Source of the DNA: CAZJNX01 sp964547415
Lineage (GTDB): Bacteria > Pseudomonadota > Alphaproteobacteria > Rhizobiales > Amorphaceae
Direction of reading: 5' to 3'
Length of the DNA stretch: 41,807 nucleotides
Assembly (NCBI GenBank): GCA_964547415.1
Contig: CAZJNX010000009.1
Coordinates: 1-41,807 of the forward strand
Within the stretch, counting starts at the first letter, position 1; each line of letters begins with the position of its first letter. Positions 32,431 through 41,130 of this stretch are shown piece after piece. The notes under the pieces are model-generated. The model made no database searches and was not told the origin of the DNA. It worked only from the letters and a program-made list of their open reading frames with translations. Position numbers and translations under genes: made by a program.

Positions 32431-33278
32431 CCGCCCCGCCGGTGGCGATCGTGGCGGGGGGCGGCGCACTTCCCCTCGAGATCGCCCGGGCGGCACGGGC
32501 GGCGGGGCGCGAGGCCGTCCTCTTCCGCATCGAGGGCGAGGCGGACGCGGAGCCGGGCGACATCCCCCACCACACCCTCGGCTACGGACGCATCGGCCGC
32601 TTCTTCGAGCTCCTCGCCGAGCACGGCGTGGAGGAGATCTGCTTCGCCGGCACCATCGCCCGCCGCCCGCACTTTTCCGGCATCGCGGGGGACCTCGGCA
32701 CCATCCGCCGCCTGCCGCGCATCCTGAAGGTGCTCGCGGGCGGCGACGACGGGGTGATCCGCAAGGTCCTGCGCCTGTTCGAGGAGGAGGGATACCGCGT
32801 GGTCGGGATCGCGGAGATCGCTCCGGCCCTCCTCGCGGGCACCGGGCCCCACGGCCGCCACCACCCGCGGGCCGAGGACCGGGCCGACATCGCCCTCGGC
32901 GCCCGCTTCCTCGCCGCCGCGGCGCCGTTCGACGTGGGCCAGGCGGTGGTGGCGGTGGCGGGCCGCATCGTCGCGGTGGAGGCGGCGGAGGGCACGGACG
33001 CCATGCTGGAGCGGGCGGCCAGCCTGCGCCGGCGCGGCCGATTCCTCGCCGGCGGGCGGCAGGGCGTCCTCGTGAAGCTTCCGAAGACCGGGCAGGACCG
33101 GCGGACGGACCTCCCCGTAGTGGGCCTTGCGACCGTGGAGCGGGCGGAGGCGGCGGGGCTCGCCGGGCTCGCGCTGGCGGCGGGCGGTACCCTGTTCGTG
33201 GAGCGGGGCGCGGCCCTCGCCCGGGCGGACGGTGCGGGCCTGTTCGTGGAGGGGATCGAGGCGGAGGCGCCGGCGTGA
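32427..33278 (+). CDS. lpxI: UDP-2,3-diacylglucosamine diphosphatase LpxI
   Basis: A 283-residue enzyme that cleaves UDP-2,3-diacylglucosamine to lipid X and UMP, the fourth lipid A step. It belongs to the LpxI (formerly DUF1009) family, which replaces LpxH in alphaproteobacteria and uses a different fold and bond cleavage. Visible blocks are IVAGGGALPLEIARAA at the N terminus, GYGRIGRFFELL, VEEICFAGTIARRP, DDGVIRKVLRLFEEEGY and the C-terminal VVAVAGRIVAVEAAEGTDAML with VLVKLPKTGQDRRTDLP. GTG start at 32427 overlaps the lpxA stop (GTGA), and its own stop overlaps the lpxB start in the same way. Confidence 0.95.
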   Translation: MTAPPVAIVAGGGALPLEIARAARAAGREAVLFRIEGEADAEPGDIPHHTLGYGRIGRFFELLAEHGVEEICFAGTIARRPHFSGIAGDLGTIRRLPRILKVLAGGDDGVIRKVLRLFEEEGYRVVGIAEIAPALLAGTGPHGRHHPRAEDRADIALGARFLAAAAPFDVGQAVVAVAGRIVAVEAAEGTDAMLERAASLRRRGRFLAGGRQGVLVKLPKTGQDRRTDLPVVGLATVERAEAAGLAGLALAAGGTLFVERGAALARADGAGLFVEGIEAEAPA

Positions 33279-34492
33279 GTGCCGACCGGACGCCGGCGCA
33301 GGGGAAGGCCGAGCCGCTCGTCGTCTTCCTGATCGCGGGCGAGGAATCGGGCGACCAGCTCGGCGGCCCGCTGATGGAGGAGATCGCCGCCCGCGCCGGC
33401 CGGCCGGTGCGCTTCGTCGGCATCGGCGGGCGGCGGATGGAGGCGGCGGGCCTCTCCTCCCTCTTTCCGCTCTCCGACATCGCCCTCATGGGCCTCGACG
33501 AGATCATCCGGCGCCTGCCCTTCCTCCTCAGCCGCATCCGGGAGACCGCGGACGCGGTGGTGGCCGCCCGCCCGGACGCGCTCGTCATCATCGACGCGCC
33601 CGACTTCACCCACCGCGTCGCCCGCCGCGTGCGCCGCCGCGCGCCCGACATCCCGGTGGTCGACTACGTGAGCCCGACGGTCTGGGCGTGGCGGCCGGGC
33701 CGCGCCAGGGCGATGGCACGTTACGTGGACACGGTGCTCGCGGTCCTGCCGTTCGAGCCGGCGGTCCATCGCCGCCTCGGGGGGCCGCCGTGCGTCTACG
33801 TGGGCCACCCCGTCCTCGAGCCCATGGAGGCGGTGCGGGCCGCGCGGGCGGAGCGGCCGGACGGCGGCCCGCCGACCCTTCTCGTCCTTCCCGGCAGCCG
33901 CCGCTCGGAGGTGAGCCGGCTGATGGAGCCCTTCGGCGCGGCCGTGGCGCGCCTCGCGGCCGACGTGCCGGACATGCGGGTCGTCCTTCCGGCGGTGGAC
34001 CACGTGGCGGAGGCGGTGGCCGAACGGGCCGGAAGCTGGGCCGTGCGGCCGGAGGTCGTGCGGGGGGTGGAGGCGAAGCGGGCAGCTTTCGTGGCGGCGG
34101 ACGCCGCGCTCGCCGCCTCCGGCACGGTGACGCTGGAGCTCGGGATCGCGGGGGTGCCGATGGTGGTGGCCTACCGCCTCGACCGGGCGTTCCGCCTCGT
34201 GAAGCGGATCAACGGCATGTTCCCCATCGTGACGGCCCGCTCGATGGTCCTGTCCAACATCGTGCTGGACGGCCGGCCGATCCCCGAGTTCCTCGACGAC
34301 GAGGTGACGGGCGAGGCGCTCGCCGCCGCCGTCCTGCCCCTCCTCGCCGGCGGCGCGGCGCGGGAGAGGCAGCTCGCCGCCCTCGCGGAGCTGTCGGGCC
34401 GCATGGCCCTGCCGGGCGGCGCCGCGCCGAGCGAGATCGCCGCCGAAGCGGTCCTCGACCGGCTGCGCGCCGGGCCTGTCGCCCGCGCCTGA
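33275..34492 (+). CDS. lpxB: Lipid-A-disaccharide synthase
   Basis: A 405-residue GT19-family glycosyltransferase that joins UDP-diacylglucosamine and lipid X into the beta-1,6 disaccharide of lipid A on the inner face of the membrane. Signatures are LIAGEESGDQLGG near the start, VIIDAPDFTHRVAR, VSPTVWAWRPGRA, LPGSRRSEVSRL and GTVTLELGIAGVPMVVAYR. Length is slightly above the usual 380-395. GTG start at 33275 overlaps the lpxI stop. It is the last plus-strand gene of the lipid A run and converges with gltA across an 84-base gap containing a long inverted repeat. Confidence 0.95.
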   Translation: MSADRTPAQGKAEPLVVFLIAGEESGDQLGGPLMEEIAARAGRPVRFVGIGGRRMEAAGLSSLFPLSDIALMGLDEIIRRLPFLLSRIRETADAVVAARPDALVIIDAPDFTHRVARRVRRRAPDIPVVDYVSPTVWAWRPGRARAMARYVDTVLAVLPFEPAVHRRLGGPPCVYVGHPVLEPMEAVRAARAERPDGGPPTLLVLPGSRRSEVSRLMEPFGAAVARLAADVPDMRVVLPAVDHVAEAVAERAGSWAVRPEVVRGVEAKRAAFVAADAALAASGTVTLELGIAGVPMVVAYRLDRAFRLVKRINGMFPIVTARSMVLSNIVLDGRPIPEFLDDEVTGEALAAAVLPLLAGGAARERQLAALAELSGRMALPGGAAPSEIAAEAVLDRLRAGPVARA

Positions 34493-34517
34493 ACCCGGGC
34501 GGGCGGGCCGGAAACGG

Positions 34518-34552
34518 GAACGCGCCCCCGGGGGAACCGGCAGGGCGCGTTC
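34518..34552. terminator. Bidirectional hairpin between lpxB and gltA
   Basis: GAACGCGCCC (34518-34527) and GGGCGCGTTC (34543-34552) form a perfect 10-bp stem with a 15-base loop that can itself fold. Located between two convergent genes, it probably ends both transcripts, though T-runs are weak on both sides. Confidence 0.6.
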
Positions 34553-34576
34553 GTCTGGGGCCGGTCGCGCCGGCCG

Positions 34577-35875
<1,299 letters not shown>

Positions 35876-35966
35876 GGGCACACCCTCACATCCGCAGACA
35901 ACGAATGCCCGATGCCGCCGCGCCATCCTGCTGACGACGACGGCGGGCGGCCGCGAGTCGTCGGCT

Positions 35967-35994
35967 GGGTAGCCGATAAGGGACAGGGCCGCAA
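35967..35994 (-). promoter_or_regulatory. Putative gltA promoter
   Basis: On the minus strand TTGCGG (35994-35989), a 16-base spacer and CTACCC (35972-35967). It predicts a leader of about 85 bases before the gltA ATG. Confidence 0.45.
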
Positions 35995-36065
35995 GCACGG
36001 GCAGCCTGCGGCCTTCGCGCCCGCGGCCCCCCGCCGATCGCCCGTCCTTCGTCCGCCGCCCGGCC

Positions 36066-37496
36066 TCAGGCGTTCTTCTCGGCCTGGTCGGCGATCCGCG
36101 CGAGGCTCTCGGCCCGGCCGAGGGTGACGAGCACGTCGAAGATGCCGGGCGAGGTCGCCTGGCCGGTGAGGGCGGCGCGCAGCGGCTGGGCCACCTTGCC
36201 GAGCTTCAGCCCCTCCTCGTCGGCGTAGCGGCGCACCGCCTTCTCGAGTTTCTCCTCCGTCCAGGGGTCGACCTCCGACAGCGGCCCCCTGATCTCGTGG
36301 AGGACGTGCCGGCCGGCCGTGTCGAGGAGCTTCTGCGCTTTCTCGTCGAGCGGGATCGGCCGCTCGGCCCAGACGTAGCGCGCGTTGGCGACAAGCTCGA
36401 CCAGCGTCTTCGCCCGCTCCTTGAGGCCGGGGATCGCCCGCTCGAGCCGTCCGCGCAGCGCCGGCGTCAGCTTGCCCAGGATCGCCTCGCCCCCCTCGAT
36501 CCGCGGCAGGAGGTCGATGACGGCCTCGAACACCTCCCGGTCGGGCGCCTCGCGCATATAGATCCCGTTGAGGTTCTCCAGCTTCTGGAAGTCGAAGCGG
36601 GCGGGCGAGCGGCCCACCTGCGCGAGGTCGAAATGCTCGATCATCTCCTCGCGCGAGAACACCTCCTGGTCCCCGTGGCTCCAGCCGAGCCGGACGAGGT
36701 AGTTCACCAGCGCGTCCGGCAGGTAGCCCATCTCCCGGTAGGCCTCGACGCCGAGCGCCCCGTGGCGCTTGGACAGCTTCGCCCCGTCCGGACCGTGGAT
36801 GAGCGGGATGTGGGCCATCGCCGGCACCGGCCAGCCGAGCGCCCGATAGAGGATCGTCTGCCGCGCGGCGTTGGTCAGGTGGTCGTCCCCGCGGATCACG
36901 TGGGTGACGGCCATGTCGTGGTCGTCCACCACCACGGCGAGCATGTAGGTGGGGCTGCCGTCCGAGCGCAGGATCACGAAGTCGTCGAGGTCCTTGTTGG
37001 GAAAGCGCACCTCGCCCTGCACCGCGTCGGGCACCACCGTCTCCCCGTCCACCGGGCTCTTGACGCGGATGACGGGGCTCACCCCCTCGGGCGCCTCGGA
37101 CGGGTCCCGGTCCCGCCAGCGGCCGTCGTAGATGGGCGGGCAGCCCTCGGCGCGGGCGCGCTCGCGCATCTCGACGAGCTCTTCCTGGGAGGCGTAGCAG
37201 CGGTAGGCCTTCCCCGCGGCGACGAGTTCGCGCGCCACCGCCGCGTGCCGCTCGGCCCGGGCGGACTGGTAGACGACGTCCCCGTCCCACGAAAGGCCCA
37301 GCCAGCCGAGGCCTTCGAGGATCGCGTCAATCGCCTCGGGCGTGGAGCGTTCCCGGTCCGTGTCCTCGATCCTGAGGCGCATGGCGCCGCCATGGTGGCG
37401 GGCGTAGAGCCAGTTGAACAGGGCCGTGCGGGCGCCGCCGATGTGGAGGAACCCGGTGGGGGAGGGGGCGAATCGGGTAACGACGGTTGAGGCCAT
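36066..37496 (-). CDS. gltX: Glutamate-tRNA ligase
   Basis: A 476-residue class I aminoacyl-tRNA synthetase that charges tRNA-Glu (and in many alphaproteobacteria also tRNA-Gln, to be amidated by GatCAB). The HIGH-type motif is PSPTGFLHIGGARTALFNW and the KMSKS-type motif is AKLSKRHG near residue 240. RLRIEDTDRERST, HVIRGDDHLTNAARQ and the C-terminal anticodon-binding helices with KVAQPLRAALTGQ are all present. The ATG at 37496 has AGG nearby and begins at the conserved TRFAPSPTG; the frame from 37520 adds eight residues with no ribosome-binding site. Its own promoter lies about 70-100 bases upstream, divergent to comEC. Confidence 0.96.
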   Translation of the reverse strand: MASTVVTRFAPSPTGFLHIGGARTALFNWLYARHHGGAMRLRIEDTDRERSTPEAIDAILEGLGWLGLSWDGDVVYQSARAERHAAVARELVAAGKAYRCYASQEELVEMRERARAEGCPPIYDGRWRDRDPSEAPEGVSPVIRVKSPVDGETVVPDAVQGEVRFPNKDLDDFVILRSDGSPTYMLAVVVDDHDMAVTHVIRGDDHLTNAARQTILYRALGWPVPAMAHIPLIHGPDGAKLSKRHGALGVEAYREMGYLPDALVNYLVRLGWSHGDQEVFSREEMIEHFDLAQVGRSPARFDFQKLENLNGIYMREAPDREVFEAVIDLLPRIEGGEAILGKLTPALRGRLERAIPGLKERAKTLVELVANARYVWAERPIPLDEKAQKLLDTAGRHVLHEIRGPLSEVDPWTEEKLEKAVRRYADEEGLKLGKVAQPLRAALTGQATSPGIFDVLVTLGRAESLARIADQAEKNA

Positions 37497-37566
37497 GGAA
37501 CCTGCACGCTTCGGTGGCATGGATCGTGCCGATCGGCTAGGGTTCCCGCCGCCGGCGTCGGCGGCT

Positions 37567-37595
37567 GTCTAGCACGGCGACGCGGGCCGGTCGAA
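37567..37595 (-). promoter_or_regulatory. Putative gltX promoter
   Basis: On the minus strand TTCGAC (37595-37590), a 17-base spacer and CTAGAC (37572-37567), leaving a leader of about 65 bases. The rest of the 328-base divergent gap up to comEC is GC-rich with several inverted repeats, e.g. GCCCGCC at 37730-37736 against GGCGGGC at 37745-37751, and shows no gene. Confidence 0.45.
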
Positions 37596-37824
37596 GGGCC
37601 GCCGCGCTGCCGGAGAACGCGCCGGCGGCGTGGCCGGAGAGGCCGGCCCGCCGGCGGCGGAGCCCGCCGGAGGGGGCGTCGCGCCCTGCCGTACGAGGCG
37701 GGCCGGGTGGCCCCGGCGCGGCACGGTCCGCCCGCCGGCCGGACGGCGGGCCGGAGCCGTCGCGCAGCCGGGACGGGTGCGAGGCGGCAGCCCGTCCGGC
37801 CCGGCGGCCGCGGCGGGTGGCGGG

Positions 37825-40122
37825 ATGGCCGGCCCGTCGCCGGGGCCGGCGAAGGGGACGGGCGAGGCGCGCCCGGAAAGGCGACAGGTGGCGCTGGGCG
37901 ATCTCGGGGCGGGGGAACGGCACTGGCGGCGGGCGGTGGGCGCCGCGGCCGGCCGGCGCGCGGGCGCGCGGCAGGCGCTGCGCGCGGCCCGGGCCGCGTT
38001 CGCCGCCTTCGCGGGCTGGATCGCCGGGTCGGCCGCGCGGGACGCCGACTTCGGCCGCCGCTTCCTGTGGCTGCCGGTCGCCTTCGCGGCCGGGATCGCC
38101 CTCTACTTCGCCCTGCCGGCCGAGCCCGCGCCCTGGCAGCCGGCCCTTGTCGCCCTCGCCGCGGGGGCCGCCTTCCTCCGCTTCAACGCCCGCCCGGTGG
38201 CCGCCGCCGCCGCGGCCTTCCTCGCCGCCCTCGCCGCGGGCACCGCCGCCGTCACCCTCGAGACCCGCCTCGTCGCCGCCCCCGCCATCGAGCGGGAGGG
38301 GAGCTTCCGCCTCACCGGCTTCGTCGTCTCGAAGGAGCTGCGAGGCGAGCGCCGCGTGCGCTACGCGGTGCGGGTCCGCTCCATGGAGGGCGTCGCGCCC
38401 GAGCGGACGCCGCGAACGGTCAGGATCTCCGCGCCCCGTTCCGGCCCGACCATCGCCGTGGGCGACGCCATCGAAACCGCCGCGCGCCTCGGCCCGCCCC
38501 GCGGCCCGGTCTACCCCGGCGGCTACGACAGCGCGCGGCGCCTCTTCTTCGACGGGATCGGCGGGACCGGCTTCTCCTACGGCGCCCCGGACCGGATCGA
38601 CCTGCCGGACCGGCCGCCCTCGATCGCCCTCGCCGCCGCCCTCGCGAACCTGCGCGCCGCCATCGCCGCGCGCATCCGCGCTGCCGTGGACGGCCCGCCG
38701 GGCGAGGTGGCCGCCGCCCTCCTTGTGGGCGACCGGGGCGGCATCCCGGACGACGTCACGGTGGCCCTGCGCGTGGCGGGGCTGGGCCACGTGCTCGCCA
38801 TCTCCGGGCTTCACATGGCCCTCGTCGCCGGCACCGTGTTCGGCGCCGTCCGCCTCGCCCTCGCCCTCGTGCCCGGCCTCGCCCTCTCCCGGCCCATCAA
38901 GAAGTGGGCGGCGGTGGCGGGCCTCCTCGCGGCGACGGCCTACCTCCTCCTGTCGGGCGCCTCCGTCGCCACGCAGCGGGCCTATGCGATGCTCGCGGTC
39001 TCCCTCGTCGCCGTCCTGCTCGACCGGCCCGCCATCTCCCTGCGCAACGTGGCGCTCGCCGCCTTCGTGGTGATGCTGGTGGACCCGGTCGCGGTGACGG
39101 AGCCGGGCTTCCAGATGTCCTTCGCGGCGGTGATCGCCCTCGTGGCGGCGTGGGAGAAGGGGCCGTTCGGCCTCGCCGCCCCCGCGGCCCCGCCGGGCGG
39201 GCGGGCGCTCCCGCGCATCGTGCTCGCGAGCTTTCTGACGCTCGCCTTCACGAGCCTCGTCGCGGGGCTCGCCACCGGGCCCGTCGCAGCCTACCATTTC
39301 CACCGGGTCGCGCCGCTGGGGCTCCTCGGGAACCTGGCGGCCATGCCGATCGTCACCTTCCTCGTGATGCCGGCGGGGGTGGCGGGCCTCGCCGCCATGC
39401 CGGTCGGCCTCGAGGGGCCGCCGCTCCGCCTCATGGGCCTCGGCCTCGGCTGGGTGATCGAGATCGCCCGGTGGGTGGAGGGCCTCACCGGGTCGGCCGG
39501 CGTCGTCGGGCGGACGTCGGCGGGCGGCACCCTCATCGCCGTCGCGGGCTTCCTGTGGCTGTCCCTGTGGCTCGCGCCCTGGCGGCTCCTCGGCGTGCCG
39601 GTGCTGGTGGCAGGCCTCGTCCTGATGCCGTTCGGGCCGCGGCCCGACCTCCTCCTCGCCGACGACGGGCGCACCCTCGCCGTCCGCGGCGCCGACGGGC
39701 GCCTCCAGATCCTGAAGGACGGGGGCGGGGGCTTCGCGGCCGCCATGTGGCTGAAGGCCGACGGCGACCCGCGCGGGGAGGACGATCCGGGCCTTGCCGG
39801 CGCGGCGCGGTGCGACGCCCTCGGCTGCGTCCTGCCGCTCCACGGGCGGGACGGCGCGGGGCCGCCGCTCCTCGTCGCGTTCGCGCACCGTCCGAGCGCG
39901 TTCCTCGCGGACTGCCGGCGGGCCGACGTGGTGGTGACGCGCGAACGGGTGGAGCGTTGCGACGGGCCGCTCGCCGTCCTCGACCGGGTTCGCCTGCGGC
40001 GGTCCGGCTCCCTCGCCGGGGTTGTCGAGCGGGGGCCGGACGGGGCGCCCGCCCTTCGCCTCGAGGCTTCCCTGCCGCCCCGCCCCCGGCCGTGGCAGGG
40101 CCCGCCGGACGTGCGCCGCTAG
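37825..40122 (+). CDS. comEC: ComEC/Rec2 family competence protein
   Basis: A 765-residue polytopic membrane protein of the ComEC/Rec2 family, the channel that carries single-stranded DNA across the inner membrane in natural transformation. An N-terminal arginine- and alanine-rich cytosolic stretch precedes two membrane segments, a DUF4131-like extracytoplasmic domain (about 100-230) and the Competence domain with VLAISGLHMALVAGTVFG near residue 327, then LSGASVATQRAYAM and PGFQMSFAAVIALVA. The C-terminal region lacks the zinc-binding HxHxDH motif of a metallo-beta-lactamase domain and is shorter than in Bacillus ComEC, as in most alphaproteobacterial forms. The start is uncertain: the frame is open to 37630, and the ATG at 37825 lacks a clear Shine-Dalgarno. 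No other competence gene is in the window. Confidence 0.88.
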   Translation: MAGPSPGPAKGTGEARPERRQVALGDLGAGERHWRRAVGAAAGRRAGARQALRAARAAFAAFAGWIAGSAARDADFGRRFLWLPVAFAAGIALYFALPAEPAPWQPALVALAAGAAFLRFNARPVAAAAAAFLAALAAGTAAVTLETRLVAAPAIEREGSFRLTGFVVSKELRGERRVRYAVRVRSMEGVAPERTPRTVRISAPRSGPTIAVGDAIETAARLGPPRGPVYPGGYDSARRLFFDGIGGTGFSYGAPDRIDLPDRPPSIALAAALANLRAAIAARIRAAVDGPPGEVAAALLVGDRGGIPDDVTVALRVAGLGHVLAISGLHMALVAGTVFGAVRLALALVPGLALSRPIKKWAAVAGLLAATAYLLLSGASVATQRAYAMLAVSLVAVLLDRPAISLRNVALAAFVVMLVDPVAVTEPGFQMSFAAVIALVAAWEKGPFGLAAPAAPPGGRALPRIVLASFLTLAFTSLVAGLATGPVAAYHFHRVAPLGLLGNLAAMPIVTFLVMPAGVAGLAAMPVGLEGPPLRLMGLGLGWVIEIARWVEGLTGSAGVVGRTSAGGTLIAVAGFLWLSLWLAPWRLLGVPVLVAGLVLMPFGPRPDLLLADDGRTLAVRGADGRLQILKDGGGGFAAAMWLKADGDPRGEDDPGLAGAARCDALGCVLPLHGRDGAGPPLLVAFAHRPSAFLADCRRADVVVTRERVERCDGPLAVLDRVRLRRSGSLAGVVERGPDGAPALRLEASLPPRPRPWQGPPDVRR

Positions 40123-40136
40123 GCGGCCGCGAGGGA

Positions 40137-40161
40137 GGAACCTTTTCCGTGGCGTCCGGTT
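40137..40161 (+). promoter_or_regulatory. EcfG-type general stress promoter upstream of csbD
   Basis: GGAAC (40137-40141), a 16-base spacer and GGTT (40158-40161) match the alphaproteobacterial EcfG consensus GGAAC-N16/17-(C/G)GTT. It starts 15 bases after the comEC stop, leaving a leader of about 55 bases to the csbD ATG. It is the only convincing match I noticed in an intergenic region of the window. Confidence 0.65.
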
Positions 40162-40225
40162 GACCGCGCGCGGGGCGGGGCCGTGTTCCACCGCCGCCGC
40201 GCCACGGAATCACGGAGACTAGACC

Positions 40226-40423
40226 ATGAACTGGGATCAGGTCGAAGGCAACTGGAAGCAGTTCACCGGAAGCGCGAAGTCGCGTTGGGGCAAGCTCACG
40301 GACGACGACATGACGGTGATCGACGGCAAGCGCGAGCAGCTGGTCGGCAAGCTGCAGGAGCGCTACGGTTACGAGAAGGAGCAGGCCGAGCGCGAGGTGG
40401 ATACCTGGCTCGCCACGCACTGA
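40226..40423 (+). CDS. CsbD family stress-response protein
   Basis: A 65-residue soluble protein of the CsbD/YjbJ family. It shows the defining N-terminal NWDQVEGNWKQFTGSAKSRW, the middle DDDMTVIDGKREQLVGKLQ and the C-terminal GYEKEQAEREVDTWL. These proteins are abundant, highly charged, probably disordered or four-helix, and induced in stationary phase and by osmotic or oxidative stress; their molecular role is not settled. The ATG at 40226 is preceded by CGGAGACTAG. The EcfG-type promoter upstream fits a general stress-response gene. A stem-loop follows, so it is probably a single-gene transcript. Codon use is more balanced than in the neighbours, consistent with high expression. Confidence 0.93.
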   Translation: MNWDQVEGNWKQFTGSAKSRWGKLTDDDMTVIDGKREQLVGKLQERYGYEKEQAEREVDTWLATH

Positions 40424-40443
40424 CCGCGCGCACTTGACGTCTG

Positions 40444-40471
40444 CGGCGGCCGGCATCCCCGCTGGCCGCCG
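40444..40471 (+). terminator. Stem-loop downstream of csbD
   Basis: CGGCGGCCGGC (40444-40454), loop ATCCCC and GCTGGCCGCCG (40461-40471) form an 11-bp stem with one G-U pair, starting 21 bases after the stop. It is followed by TCGCGCGTTT, a weak T-run, so termination is plausible. Confidence 0.6.
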
Positions 40472-41130
40472 TCGCGCGTTTGCGCACGCGGCGCGCCGCC
40501 CCGGCCGCGCCCGGCCCGAGGCGCCCCGGCGGTCGCGCCGGGCGCCGCACCGCCCCCGTCCGGTGGCGCAGCCGCGCCGGGGACGACCGATCGTCGCCAT
40601 CCAAAACCCCCGCCACGCCTGGGTTTCCCGGCCCGTCGTTCTCGGCGGCAAGGCAGCGATGTCGCTTTTCGGCTATCGGATGTCGCGAACGGATGATAGG
40701 GTCCTGCCAGTTGCCGAGGGATGGGCTCGCCCGTGCCGGGTGGGCTCGGCTCCGTGCGTCGCTCCCTCCGGCGGTGCGCCGCCGGCGGCGGGGATGCGAA
40801 GGTCGCAGCCGGCAGGGGGCGGCGCGGCCTCGGGGGGCACTGCGAAAGCTGGTCCGGCGCAGCCTGGACCCGTCCAACGGGTGGCGCGGCCGAGGGTTCC
40901 CGGTCCGCGCCTTCCAGATCGGCCGTCCCGACGGCCCGCCCCGCCGCGTCCCCTCTCCGGGCGCCCTCGACGCGACTGCGAGACGGCCCGAACGAAGGGC
41001 CACCCCGTCTCCCGCGGGACCCGTGGTCGGCCCTTTTCGCCGAGGGCCGGCGACCATCCCGGCGCGCCCCGGCCGCCCGGCGGTCATGCCGGCGCGCCCC
41101 ACCGCAAACGGCAAGAGAAGGACGATCGAC
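40472..41130. other. Long non-coding region upstream of the glycine/sarcosine methyltransferase gene
   Basis: About 660 bases without a credible gene; the open frames on both strands are Arg/Pro/Gly-rich shadows. It contains AAACCC/GGGTTT and GACGA/TCGTC inverted repeats around 40570-40630, a somewhat AT-richer island at 40655-40705 with a weak CTATCG -10-like element, and the paired direct repeat at 41055-41100. AAGGA at 41118-41122 is the ribosome-binding site of the methyltransferase gene. Its size suggests regulated transcription. Confidence 0.55.
41055..41100. repeat. Pair of 16-base direct repeats upstream of the methyltransferase gene
   Basis: CATCCCGGCGCGCCCC (41055-41070) and CATGCCGGCGCGCCCC (41085-41100) differ at one base, start 30 bases apart (about three helical turns) and each contain the palindrome GGCGCGCC. 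They end 30 bases before the ATG, in operator position. Confidence 0.55.

Noticed and set aside
37531..37541. A second CTAG-containing -10 candidate for gltX closer to the start codon
   Set aside because: The best -35 match would need a 15-base spacer and is poor (CCGACG); the site at 37567-37595 is better.
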